DNA of 64,000 nt from Megaleporinus macrocephalus (Eukaryota; Chordata; Actinopteri; Characiformes; Anostomidae). The stretch covers positions 14,563,089 through 14,627,088 of the forward strand of contig CM038725.1 of assembly GCA_021613375.1 (NCBI GenBank), read 5' to 3'. The notes beneath the pieces are model-generated. The model made no database searches, was not told the DNA's origin, and saw only the letters and a list, made by a program, of their open reading frames with translations. Positions 23,101-34,500 of the stretch are shown piece by piece. The position numbers and the translations under genes are program-made. Every line of letters begins with the position of its first letter. The first letter of the stretch is position 1.

Positions 23101-25666
23101 TAGAAGTAAAGCTTTATCTGTCTTTTTTTTTTCTCAGCTGACGCTGCTCGAACAAGAGCAGCAGATGTCCCTCTCCCAAAAACGGCAGTGTTTGTGCTTT
23201 TTCTGAAGGTGAACTATATGTTTCAGCCTTTCTGCTTCTATACAATAAGACTGCTAATGCTCAAACACAATTTAACAAACTGGTCCTGTCTTTCAATAGG
23301 TTCTTCATATCGATGCTGAAGGCTGCAAGAAAGTTATTGAGGCTCAGAAATACGAGCCAAGACCCCAACCAGGTATTCAAGCAAAGAAAACGATGTTAAA
23401 ACAGGCACCTTTTTCGTATATATTAACAAAACTCAACTTTGTCTTTCAGTTAGGCTCAGTTCGTCTGTTACGGTAAAGACCGTGGCAAAGCTGCTCGCTG
23501 AGAAGAAGGAGAGGGAGGCAAGAAAACTTGCAGATCCCAAACAACCCCCAGCAACCCACCAGACACCCAGTCAACCAGTTCCTCCAGGTCCTCAACATCC
23601 TCAGGTCATCTCTAAAGCTCCCCAGGCTTCTGTTATAACTCAGCCAAAAAAACAGCAGGGAGTACTCCCACTGCAGCCTGCTGAACCAGGAATTGTACAT
23701 CTGCTGCAGTCAAGTGCACAGGCTACATCAAAAACTGTTCAGCCAGTATTGCAGCTGGTAGCACAAGTAACACCTGGTAAATCAGCACAGCCGGCAACGC
23801 CTCCCACAACTTCAATATCTAGCCCATCCTCTACTGTACCTCTAACAGAGAACGCACACAAAGCAAGGGCTTCAACACGCAAATGCAAGCCCACATTGAA
23901 AGCCCAGGCCTTGAAGGAAACCAAAGCATCAAAAAAAACTTCTGCTAAAAATAAACCAGGTAGTGGCGGCACCCGTACAGTTGCTGTATTACCACAAACA
24001 ACGGCTTGGATTCTTACTTCTGCTGGTTTAATGCCTGTCCAGCTACCACCTCAAGGTATAGTTGGTAATCAGAAACAAGTCATGCCCAGCAGTGTACCTC
24101 AGGTGTTACTTCAGCCACCTGCTAAAGTTAACCAGAATGGACCTGCAAGGGGGCCGAGCGATACAACAGAGGTCACGTCTTCAACAGCAGGAATAAGTCC
24201 TAATCAGAGTCTTACCCCCTCCTCAATTTCTTTAGTCCCATCTAACACTTCAAATGTACCCATCGCTGTTACTGTATCTGCTTTGAGGGGGAAAACTCCT
24301 GAACGCCAATGTTATCAAAAGCAGAACCTCTCGAATGTTGTCCCTCAAGTGCCAATTCAGTCACCTATAATTTTGAGCCAAAGTGCTTCCCATGTAGTTC
24401 TTAGCAATGCTGTACCACCCACAGTTCCTTCCAAATACTCTCCAACTGCTGTTGCAAACCCTGCAGGACCAAGTCAGAATTTCACATCATCAAATGCAGC
24501 CAAAGTGTCTTCAGCTCCGTCTGTTGGTAATGTTGTCCATGTCTCTTCAGCGTCTGCTGTCCCAAGTGCACCTGCGCTTGCTTTCATTTCCAGTCCTGTA
24601 GTCCAGATGCCTTCTTCTGCTGTCTTAGGTAAACAGAAACAAAGAATGTCAAACAGTGCTTCTCGGGTGGTCTTATCACAACCTGTCATAGTAAACCAAA
24701 ATGGTTCTTTGACACTTGTGAGTGCAGCTGGACCACACCTACCTATCCTGACTAGCCCTTCAATCCCTATGGCAAATATTTCTGAGGTTCCATCCAGCCC
24801 TGCTGCTTCTTCAGCTCCTTCTGTTAATAATGGACCTGCTGTACACACTGTAAGTCTTGCTACTGTTGCTGGGAGTGACATTTCCACAGTTCCAACATCA
24901 CATGCTATTCCGACCCCTGGTCAAATTTTGCCTAAAAATGTAGTACAGCAGACAAGCCTGGAAACCAACAAGCAGCCCCTTCCTACAGCAAGCTCCACAT
25001 CTAATCCAAGCCCCAGTCCTGGCTTTTTGTCTTATGACCCTAATCTGATGTTCCTTGAGCATCCAGATCAAGTGAAGAACTGGATAACAGGGAACGGAGG
25101 AATATCACTGCCACAACTGCACGACAAAATGCCCTACCTTCCCCCGTTTGTCAGCAGCATCACTACACTGGTCTCTTTACTCAAGGCAAAAGAATCTTTG
25201 TTGCGGGGGGCAATGCAGCTCCTGCCTGAAGAAGAACGAGCCAACAGTGACAAGGAAACTAAAATAACTGCTATACGAAAACTGGTGTCAGATAGGTTTA
25301 GGACCAACCCAGCGTACTCGCTTCTGAAGGCTCGTTTCCTGTCATGTTTTACTTTACCTGCCCTCTTGGCCACAATACACCCATGTAAGGAGTCTAGATT
25401 GCCTGGTTCAGACTTGCTTGATGGAGACGAAGATGAAGACAATAAGGATGAAGTGGAGGTGATGCTGGGTGAAAATGAAGATCAGTCTGCTGTGAGTTCT
25501 GCATTAATATGATACTTGTTACAGGAATTGAATGAATGTGTATTGTTCCCATTTGTGGTGAGATTGATGGGTTTTCTCTGATTTCTCTTTGCAGGTGCAT
25601 TTGCTCAACACTAAGACAAATGAAGCAGCCGCAACACAGTTCTCAGGGATGAGTCCAAGAAACTAA
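13468..25666 (+). CDS. snapc4: SNAPC4 (SNAP190), Myb-domain subunit of the snRNA-activating protein complex
   Basis: SNAPC4 is the largest SNAPc subunit. It binds the proximal sequence element of snRNA genes and serves both Pol II and Pol III in the nucleus. Exons: 13468-13591, 13708-13748, 15957-16059, 16169-16203, 16334-16474, 16563-16679, 16817-16895, 18101-18182, 18312-18413, 19048-19120, 19217-19381, 20178-20328, 20418-20524, 20832-20926, 21052-21146, 21260-21348, 21470-21901, 22531-22620, 22803-23040, 23138-23208, 23300-23372, 23450-25491, 25595-25666; 1538 aa (human about 1469). Landmarks: TCLQMNLVYQEVLKEKLA (about 115-130); FMKPYFKDKLTG (about 175); four-and-a-half Myb repeats at about 315-530, with EWSKEEDQIL, GPWSKEEDELL and GTWSDDEVELL; a Lys/Glu-rich block; PWIGNVLLPPPF; a large low-complexity exon; and C-terminal SLLKARFLSCFTLPALLATI, close to human. 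Two AATAAA signals follow at 25760 and 25902. Confidence 0.96.
14428..14463. repeat. (CA)n microsatellite in SNAPC4 intron 2
   Basis: About 18 uninterrupted CA units. Confidence 0.97.
15240..15825. mobile_element. Foldback (long inverted-repeat) element, copy A
   Basis: The outer arms read 'aacattaaaatcacctttat' at the left and 'ggttttaatgttatgtctaa' at the right, which are inverted relatives. Inner words such as 'acactgacatggtggtgtgt' and 'acacaccaccaccacatcag' pair as inverted repeats around a centre near 15520. Four related copies occur elsewhere in the window. There is no transposase ORF. Confidence 0.8.
16482..16515. repeat. (GTAT)n microsatellite in SNAPC4 intron 5
   Basis: Tandem gtat/gcat tetranucleotides begin eight bases after the exon 5 donor at 16475. 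Confidence 0.9.
17200..18095 (+). mobile_element. SINE/LINE-tail type element split by a GC-rich insert (SNAPC4 intron 7)
   Basis: The 5' piece at about 17200-17372 contains 'ggagtttttctttgccactg' and 'ggcttgctcaccagg'. The 3' piece at about 18020-18095 contains 'gtaaagctgctttgtgatga' and 'aaaagcgctataaa'. These are the two halves of a widespread fish retroelement tail. Between them lies about 640 bp beginning 'ttaggcgtggcgcc' and ending 'cgaacatgcctaat', partly GC-rich and unlike its surroundings, so probably a later insertion of another element. Confidence 0.5.
19488..19545. repeat. (TA)n microsatellite left of Tc1 remnant
   Basis: Uninterrupted TA dinucleotides. The run resumes at about 20086-20116 on the other side of the Tc1-like element. 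Confidence 0.95.
19551..20084 (+). mobile_element. Internally deleted Tc1-like transposon in SNAPC4 intron 11
   Basis: The left end 'cacactaccgctaagtttag' and the right end (reverse complement 'cacacttctgctcaaaagtt') are inverted repeats that both run on to 'ggatcac'. The ORF from 19959 begins MARKKQLSLETRQSIVVLRK, which looks like the N-terminal helix-turn-helix of a Tc1 transposase. It then breaks off, and the DDE catalytic part is absent. The element sits inside a (TA)n tract, fitting TA target choice. Confidence 0.78.
23450..25491 (+). other. SNAPC4 exon 22: giant low-complexity coding exon
   Basis: One 2,042-bp exon encodes about 681 residues rich in Ser, Pro, Val, Ala, Thr and Gln, with recurring short words such as SAVP, NVPI and QVPIQ. 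Only its ends look conserved: KTVAKLLAEKKEREARK at the start (human KTVSELLQEKRLQEAR) and the C-terminal SLLKARFLSCFTLPALLAT. The middle is probably disordered and fast-evolving. Confidence 0.85.
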
Positions 25667-28568
25667 TGCAACAGCCGAACTACTGAACAGAGAGGAAACA
25701 AGTAGCATACTTGTACTTTACAAGAGAATTTTTAATTTTTTCAGTTTTGTTGAACAAATAATAAATGAGTGCTAAGTTATTTTAATGTTAAAAGCTCAGT
25801 AAGTGTAATTGTGCATTTCAGTGCCTGTGTATAAGATATGTAAGGTATCTAATTTGTGTTCAAAAAGAATTATGTTTTTTTTTGTGTAAAAAATATTTTT
25901 GAATAAATTTTTTTTGCTTAATCGCTCATGCACTCTTTCCTATCTTACTTCAACTTCCAAAATTGGCTCCTTTCTCACTCAGTCACAGTGACATTGGCAT
26001 TCAGCGTGACACATTGGATAAATTGTGAGCATTCAGGTATAGTCACTGCAGTCATCTTCATTCCTGCTAAGTCACAAGGTAAACACAATTGCACAGCTGT
26101 TCAGGAAAAGATACATGGGGATGCTGGGGTGCCCCCACAGGCCCCAGAGACTGGCCAGATTTTGTTTGGCCGTCAGCTCCCTTGGAGAAGGGTACAATGT
26201 AGAAATCCACTACTGGCTTGTGATGCTAAGGGAAGGATTGGCCATGCACAATGGCTGTCTGAAGCGCCACACTTTGTAATAGGAAAGACTAATTTGTAAG
26301 TAGTTGGTGTTAGTTAGGTTGTGTTTGATATGCTTATTGCGTTAATCTTCACTGGGGTTTGGGGTAGCTGGGCATTTAAGTGTCTACAATGTAGACATTA
26401 GGTGGTTAGAAGTGACTTGCCTGCTTGCCAGACAACACAGCCAGTGCTGCTAGTGGATATCTCCTACTGCTGAATACATAAAATAAGAGCGCATGCACCT
26501 CAAAAGTGCAGCAAATACAATGGAAGAGGCAGTGCTATAAGGCTCATCAGCAAAACCTGGCTGGAGGACAGCAAAAAAAAGATACCAATGAGGACACCTG
26601 AGCAGCCATTGGAATTGTGGATCTGTTATCATACTTGACAGTTTTTGCTAAAATTTAAAAATGTATATCACAATATATCATTTTGGTTACAGCATCACAG
26701 TATATCACTATATATTGAATCATAACCCCAGTAACATAAGCTGTATTGTATTACCAGGCTCTTGGCAATACACTGCCCTAATGAAGATGCTACAATATAA
26801 TACACTAGAGTAATATGCACTGAACAATTTAGAAAAGATAAATCACCATCAAGCTTGCTCTGTAAAGTTAATGCCACCAATACTATTCCTAACAACACTT
26901 TTATCTTTCCTTGCTTTACATACATGGATAGATTTATTTTTTTTAATTAGACATACTGTTATGAATAATAAAAAACTATGCACATTCAACTTTTAAGCCA
27001 TATAAACTCTCAACTGCTTATTATTTCATCTTCCCATCTCCCAACATTCTTTTACACCTCTATATAATTAAAACATTTTATCCATAATGTACTAATTGTG
27101 TAACAGAATTCTTTTATGGGGTTTGTTTTGTTATTAAGCGCATGTACAGAAAGTTAAAAGGCTTTTATTTTGAAATACTTCATAAAAATTTCTAAGATAC
27201 ATATTGATATTAAAAAACACATTACACTAACCTAACACTAATATTATCTTTGCTGGTTTTTTTGGGGTTTTTTTCTTTAGACCAACAGGACAGCTTTCAT
27301 GTGTCTCCAAATGTACCAGCGCTACCTTTATAAAAGTCTCAGAAAGAAAGAGTGGACTCTGAAGAGGATGGGAATCGGCAGCTTCATACCATACAACAAA
27401 CATAAAATAATTTAAAAGCAGAAACTAATATTTTAAGTAAACCCTGCTGATTGAGTTAACACAGTTAAATGATGTATGTTGTCACACCTCTGCAGTGTTT
27501 TACTTTATGGAAGGATGTAATTCTACTCAGATCATGTACTGCAGGACATCTGTTTTTTGATCCCTCAGTAAATAAAGGCCCTATGTCAAAAGAAGAGGAC
27601 CATGGAGGGCAATTTAAATTTAAATATCGTCGCTGTCCAAAGAAAAAAAAAACAAGTACCTCCAAAATGTCAACTATACAGAAGAGGCCAAAAACCTACT
27701 TTACTTTTAATGTAATTCAATAGAACCAGATTTTCACCTTGTGAACTTGTAGTTGGTAATATGAGCTAGCTGAACTAAACAATAAGATATGTGTCTCCAC
27801 AAGGGGATGCTGAAAAGCCAATACTAAGCAGACTGTTACTGTTCTATCCATATCATGCAGAAAATCTAATTTTAAAGCCAAAGTAAAGCAAACCCACCTC
27901 AACACCTGCTGAGAAACCTGGAATGAGTTCAGAGTTGCAGCATTTAGTCACATTTCTTTCATTTTACTGTAATTAGTGTATTAGTGAATTCAGGGCTATT
28001 AAAATTATAGCCAGGTCAGTGATTATGTCCTCCTGAAACGGCTGCAGAGCATTTTGGGATGCAGTATATTAAAAGTAGTTCCAGCTGTATACAGGAATAT
28101 TTCGCCAGAGCAGTACGTCAGTACAGTTTAGTGGGTTACACCACTGTTCTCCACTCTGTCATCTTGTGTACTGTGGAAATTCATGTTGGTCACATACTGC
28201 ATACAACTTACTACTTTTGGGCAGAAGCAGTAGGCTAGGCCAGTCTTGGCTACCTCACTGGTTTAATTGCATTAACATTAACAACATAATTCAATTTAGT
28301 TCAATTGAACAGAAATAAATTTTGAGCATTCAGGTATAGCCACTAAAGTGATCTTTATTCCTGCTAAGTCACGAGGTAATCACAGTGGCACGACTGATTG
28401 GGAAAGAGAAGGAAATGGAAAAGCTGAAATGGTTACTAGAAAAGGGAACTACAATAGGTTTTGGTTGACCAGCATCATTTCCTGTTTGTTGCTCATATAC
28501 TGCATGTCAGACATCAATTCTGTTACCAGTGTTCAGTTGAGTGGTAGAAGAAACATCCACGGAATACA
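25667..28568. other. SNAPC4-CARD9 intergenic region
   Basis: It contains the SNAPC4 3' UTR with AATAAA at 25760-25765 and 25902-25907, a piece of the hAT-like MITE at 26645-26785, a stretch at 26790-27185 resembling the DNA upstream of SNAPC4, the pseudogene exons at 27281-27603, and a short direct repeat (26029-26100 and 28323-28392, shared word 'gagcattcaggtatag'). The last few hundred bases are the likely CARD9 promoter/5' UTR. No intact ORF was found. Confidence 0.6.
27281..27603 (+). pseudogene. Decayed copy of SNAPC4 Myb exons 12-13
   Basis: The sequence following 'tttttctttag' at 27281 aligns with SNAPC4 exon 12 (20178). TNRTAFMCLQMYQRYLYKSL corresponds to TNRTAFMCFQTYQRYIAKSF, and GIGSFIPY to RIGNFIPY. 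A 30-bp in-frame deletion removes most of KEEDQILRDLVEK, and the donor GT is lost so the frame runs into a stop. Intron words ('tttaaaagcagaaa', 'cacacctctgcag') are shared, so this copy is genomic and not retroposed. A second block from 27496 matches exon 13 (FMEG, QIMY) with a one-base insertion and Trp lost. It is clearly non-functional. Confidence 0.9.
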
Positions 28569-31500
28569 ATGACTATGGCCAACGACCCAGGTGCTGTCGA
28601 GATTGAGGAGGATGAAGAGTGTTGGATGCGGCTGGAAGACCACAGGATGCTTCTCATTAAGACCATTGAGCCTTCACGAATAATACCATACCTGAGACAA
28701 TGCAAGGTGCTTAATAGTGAGGATGAGGAACAGATTTACAACGACCCGAGTTTGGTTGTCAGACGGCGGAAAGTTGGTAAGGAACTCTTAGAGGCAGAGC
28801 CACCACATGCTGGCCTTGTTTGTTATCTTGTATCGGTACTTGATTTTAGACTTGGTTGTTTAGGTGTGCTGCTAGACCTGTTACAGCGGACAGGTCTGAA
28901 GGGCTATGTAGCGTTCCTGGAGAGTTTGGAGCTGGACTACCCCCAACTATATCAGAAAATCACGGGCAAAGAGCCTTCTCGGGTCTTCTCTATACTCGTG
29001 GGTAAGTTCACTGTTCATTATATATTCAGAGCACAGTATTATGTGTTAGGTAATCACAGTCTCTACTGAAACATACTGACTTTAAAAATTCAACATTTAG
29101 TTCCAGAACCCTAATGCGATATCAGGCATGACTTTGTGTAGGTTACATTTTACATAGCCTACTGTCACTGGCAGATTAAAGAAAAAAGTTTTCTTTAAAC
29201 CAATAAAATACATTATAATTATGTAGGCATTCTTTTAACATCATTATTATTTTTTATGTTTTTTATAACATTTGATTTGTAACTGATGAATATTTACTAA
29301 TAATCACTAAAACTGTAGTGAATATAAGCCTGTAATGTTAGCATGACATGTTAGCATTATGTTTACCTGACGTTAATTACGTTTTCACATCCTTACAAAC
29401 AAATATGGAGCCCTAAGGTGACATGGTGATTATTTTCAATAAGGCATGGCCACAAATGAATATATTGAGGGCATGAATTACCATACTGAGGGCACTTGTG
29501 CCTCTTAAATGAACTTGATTTGTGGCCGTATTAAGGTATTTTCATTAAGGTGTGGCCATAAATATGTTGAGGACTCAAATTACTATTTTAAAGCCAGAAA
29601 TGACTATGTTAAGGCCACAAGTCACTATATTGAGGCCATTTGTTATTAAAAAACTTCCTCCTGACATCTAAGGTGCCATGGTGATTATACTGTAATAAGA
29701 TGTGGCCATGCCATGAATTACTTTATTGAAGGCACAATTCACTGTGTTTACAGCCACAAATTATAAGAAACATAACTGCTGGCCCGCACAGTGGCATGAA
29801 TTTACTATATTCCTATATAAATGAATATTTTGTAGCCATAAATTATCTGGAAGGCAAACATTACTACACTGAGGTTACAATTGAGGCCACAAGTTATGAG
29901 AAACTTAAGTAACTTGCTGATTTATTATTTGATGGCCCCTAAGGTGCCATGGTGATTATTTTTTCAAAGGCCAATGGCCTTGAATTAATATTGAGGATAA
30001 AAGTTTCTCATAACTCGTGACCTTAATTTATTACTTTATAGCCTCAATATAATAATCTGTGGTGATATTACTGTATGAAGGCTACAAATAAATATACTGA
30101 GGCCATGGTTTACAAAAACATTGTCCTCAATATTTTAATTTGTGACTACTATAATTTACTATTTTGATGCCTCAATTACAAGATGAGGCCAGAAATTACT
30201 ATGTTAATACCACAAGTTATGAGAAACCTAACTAATCTGGTGATTATTTTTAATAACACATGGCCTTGAAGTTACTATATTGAGGCCACAAATCATAAGA
30301 CATTGGTTAATAATTTGAATGAATTAATATAATGAGAAACTTGTGGCCTTACTATATTACTTTAAAGCTACTTTGCTATCTTGCGGCCACAAAGTAATAT
30401 ATTGAGGCCACAAGTAAAATTAAGCAGTAATCAATATAGTCATTTGTGGCCTCAATATAGTAATTTAGACACATATATTAATTCATGGCCACTGTTTATT
30501 AAAAATACCCACTATATCATGTTAGGGGCTAATCTTTAGAACCCCATACCAATACGTGTTTGCGTTCAGACACCGCGGGTGAATCCGGACTGACCCAGTT
30601 CCTGATGAGTGAAGTGAGCCGACTACAGAAAGCGTATCAGGACGAGCGCACGGCGAGGCTGGAGGCTGCGGCGCGCGCAGCCGAGCACATGGATTCGGTT
30701 CGGCAGCTGCAGACGCGCGAGTGCGAGCTTCGCAAACAGCACGAGCGCGTGATGCGCATGCGCGAAGACCGCGAGAAGTCGTGGGAGGAGGTGCGGCGCC
30801 TGAAGGACGAGAACTACAGACTGATGCACGACGTGACGCGCCTGAGCGAGGAGAAGAACGGCGCTCTCATGTGCACACGCGACCTGCAGCTGGAGGTCAG
30901 CCAGGCAGCACGCATTCCCTGAGCACGTGCTTCACTGTGGTCAGCAGAATATTCCCATGCAATTGTTCGCTGATATGAAATACCTCGTGAACCTCACCCC
31001 ATAACTCACCCTCGTTCTGCCTATAAACCCTAAAGATTTCAAATGAACAATGCACTCATCTCCCATTTTATCATAGGGGTCTGCAGCTTTCAGGGCTGGA
31101 ATGCAGAAGTAACTGGGTGGTATTTTTTTAAGTTGCATTGACTGCAGCCTCATAATTAAGACTTTTAGTTGAGTTCAGTAAATATAGTGTACATTTAAAC
31201 ATGGTATGCATTAACCTTCATATACTTTATATAACATACATTTAGAATGTAGCTCAAGGTGTGAATTGACTAAAAAAGCTGCCTAACAAAATGATTAACA
31301 CATATAAAATGGGGGAAAAAGCATAATAACACATATAATAAAAAAAAGATTAAAAGTACAATGACATTCCATAGAAAAAAGTAAGGTAGTTAAATGCTAA
31401 CATAACAAAATTAGTTTTTTATTATTAAAATCAATGTTAGAAGAAGCCTGACAAATATATATTTGGAAATGTGTTCCAGATTTCTGGCGCCTAAAACCAA

Positions 31501-34500
31501 ATGGGTTTAAAAACCCATTTAAACGTTTTCTGCATAATGAAATGGTTAATACGTCAGCAAAATTATTCCGAGTGATTTCGTGTGAAATGCTTTGTTCTAC
31601 AGAAACGTAAAGAATTGCTCACAGTGGGAGTGATGGGAACCAGATGTCTGAGTCAGAATCTAAAAGTGCTCTCACACAGAAAGTGCTTATGAATACACTG
31701 CCTAATGTCTAACACACTGTTTTTGGAAGGTTTTGATCTACAGTGTATTTTACTCCACTTGCATTGGAGGGATACATGAAGTGGGTTCTAAGGCAAAGTA
31801 GTCCCCAGAGAGGACTTATTTCTGACTATTTTACCATCATTAATGTTACATAGAAAAACTAAGAAGACACGTGTTGGTTCACGGGTGGTTTTGTATTGTA
31901 AATTAAATATCTATATTTGCAGTGTAGACATCGTGACCCCTGGCTCCCATCACTGCCACTGTAAAGAATTCTTTCAGTATGTTTGTCTAAAACTATAGCA
32001 AACTACGTAATTCATTAAAATACATATGCCTGATAGCAAGGGCATGACCATAAATGTATATTACGAGGCCACAAGTTGTTATATTGAGAATACAAATTAA
32101 TAAATTGGGGTCACAAATTAATATATTGAGGCCACAAGTTATGAGGAACCTAACTCAAGTCCCATAAGGTGACACATTGCTTGACACATGATTATTTTTT
32201 GAATAAGAAATATCCGTGAATTAATATATTAAGGCCATGAGTTAAGTTTCTCACAACTCATGGCCTCAATACAGTCATTTGTGGCCCCAAAGAAATTTGT
32301 ATTAAATATGTTATTTGTGTGTATGTCTCATAGCAAGCATTTTTAGGAAACTATGTAAATGTCTATTTTTGCTTTAGCCATAATAATCATTGTGGTCTAA
32401 CACAAACACGTAGGATTAGTTTAGATGCTTGTGTGACATATCTTATGGTCTGCTATTGTCAAGTTATCCATTTAAGTTTATTTTTAATTCTATGTGGGCC
32501 CAGTCGTTTAATGTCTTATCCTCTGGGGCCTACTAAGGACCTTGTTATGCCTCTTGTTGAATCACATAGTGCACTATACAGGAAGGAAAGGTCTTGAAAT
32601 TCAGCCTTTGGAAACCTGTGGCCAATCTCTTGTCATGCACAAGTTCCCACTTCCCTATTCATTACTGACTGCATGTCTGATGTTGTTCAGATATTATTTT
32701 TGACCATGCTTAACACAGCGGTAATGCTGACATGGCAGTGGCATAGTAGTGGTTTTGATAGTGTTTCACCTCTAACACAAACTTTTATAAGAAGATTTGC
32801 TAACTATATGTTCCCATGTATATTTATCCTTGTATTTTGTTTTCATTCAACATCTTTAAAACTTTATTGTATTAAACACAGTCTAAAAGAGACTGTTTAG
32901 ATGTAGCCTCTGCTATTTATCATGCTCCTCTAACTATGCTATAGCAATATTTCTTGTGATGACGCTCAGGGATGGAACTTCTCTGTTCTCTGTTGTCTAT
33001 CAGATTGAGAGACTGAAGCACAGCCTGATGAATGCAGAGAGCGATTCCAAGATACAGCGCAAACGGACCATGACACTGAAAAATGCCATGGAACAGAGAC
33101 CTAGTCAGGAGATGATCTGGGAGCTTCAGAAACAGAATGATCTTCTCACCGCTCAAGTGCAAGAACTTCAGAGCTCTTCCCAGGTAAACCAGCCTGAATG
33201 AAAGAAAGAAAGAATGAATGAATGAATGAATGAGTAATTAATTGAATGTGCTTATGGGTCATGCCATGTCAAACTGATTTCATGTGTCAGTGATTTTTTC
33301 CCAGGTCAAGACAACAGAGCACGACAGGCTGAGCCTTCAAGCACTGGAAGATTTCAAGAAGCAAAGCCAAACACAACATGAGGAGTTGGTAAACGACATT
33401 TATGAATTACGAAGGCAGCTGCATGATGCAGAGGAGCAGCGAGATAAGGTTTGTGCCAATGTTTTAAGCCTAGCTACCATATACGTCCACCTATTCTCAG
33501 GATATGCCTTTTACAAGCGTTACCTTATGTTCACAGTTTCGAGAAAAGAAGGATGAAGTGGATCTGAAGTGCGCAATCTTAAAGAAGGATGCTAAGATGT
33601 ACTGTAACCGCATGGAGGAAATCTTGAAGCAGCTGGATGAGGTCATCAAAGAGAGAGACAAGGTGTTTACCATCGAATGCAACATGCTGACCATTTTAAT
33701 CTCTTAGATGTCCCAGGCTTGTTATATTCCAATACTTGTTATTCAGTAACTATATGAAAAGCAGTGCAACGTGGCTTAAGTCATAGCATTGAGAAATGGA
33801 AGTTTCAAGCATCCAGTTCCTGTTATGCTGTAAAATCTCCCTTTTCGCTCTTTTAAAGGCTATTGCTGCACGTGAGGAGTACCACCAGGAAAACTGCAAA
33901 AGCCTCCAGGACAAGGACAAGTATCGGAAGCAGATCCGAGAAATGAGAGAACATTACGATGAGCTCCAGGTCCAGCTCTTTCGGACTCAAGGAGAAGTTG
34001 TAGCCCTGCAGGCAAAAGTTCGCAAACAGAAACGCTTACAGGTAACAGTGATCAACTGGCATGTTTAATAGACATGTGCAAAAGTCAGAGACCACCTTAT
34101 CAGTTGTCAAATTTCCAGAATGGCCAGCAAGTTTAAGTTATTTAGTGTTCAGCAACAGGAAAAAGCATATGATGCACCAGTCCACCATAACATTAAAACC
34201 TTCTCCGTGTTTCTATTATTTTATCTGTTTTATCAGTGCCATTTTCCATATAGGCACACTTTGTTCAAGTACAGACTGTAGTCCATCTGTTTCTCTATAT
34301 ACATTGTAATCCCACCTTTACCCTGTTCTTCAGTGGTCAGGACCCACTGACATGGTGGTGGTGTGTTAGTGTATGCTTTGTTGGTACAAGTGGATCAGAC
34401 ACAGCAGTGCTGCTGGAGTCTTTATAATAGTAACAATAATAGGTTGCACTTATATAGCGCCTTTCACAAACCCAAGGACGCTAAACAAAAAAAAAAGTTA

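Noticed and set aside
24474..24887. A 137-codon minus-strand ORF
   Set aside because: Shadow of SNAPC4 exon 22; low-complexity composition and no independent support.
29430..30510. Possible CRISPR-like array
   Set aside because: The unit is degenerate, irregularly spaced and in both orientations, within a vertebrate intron.
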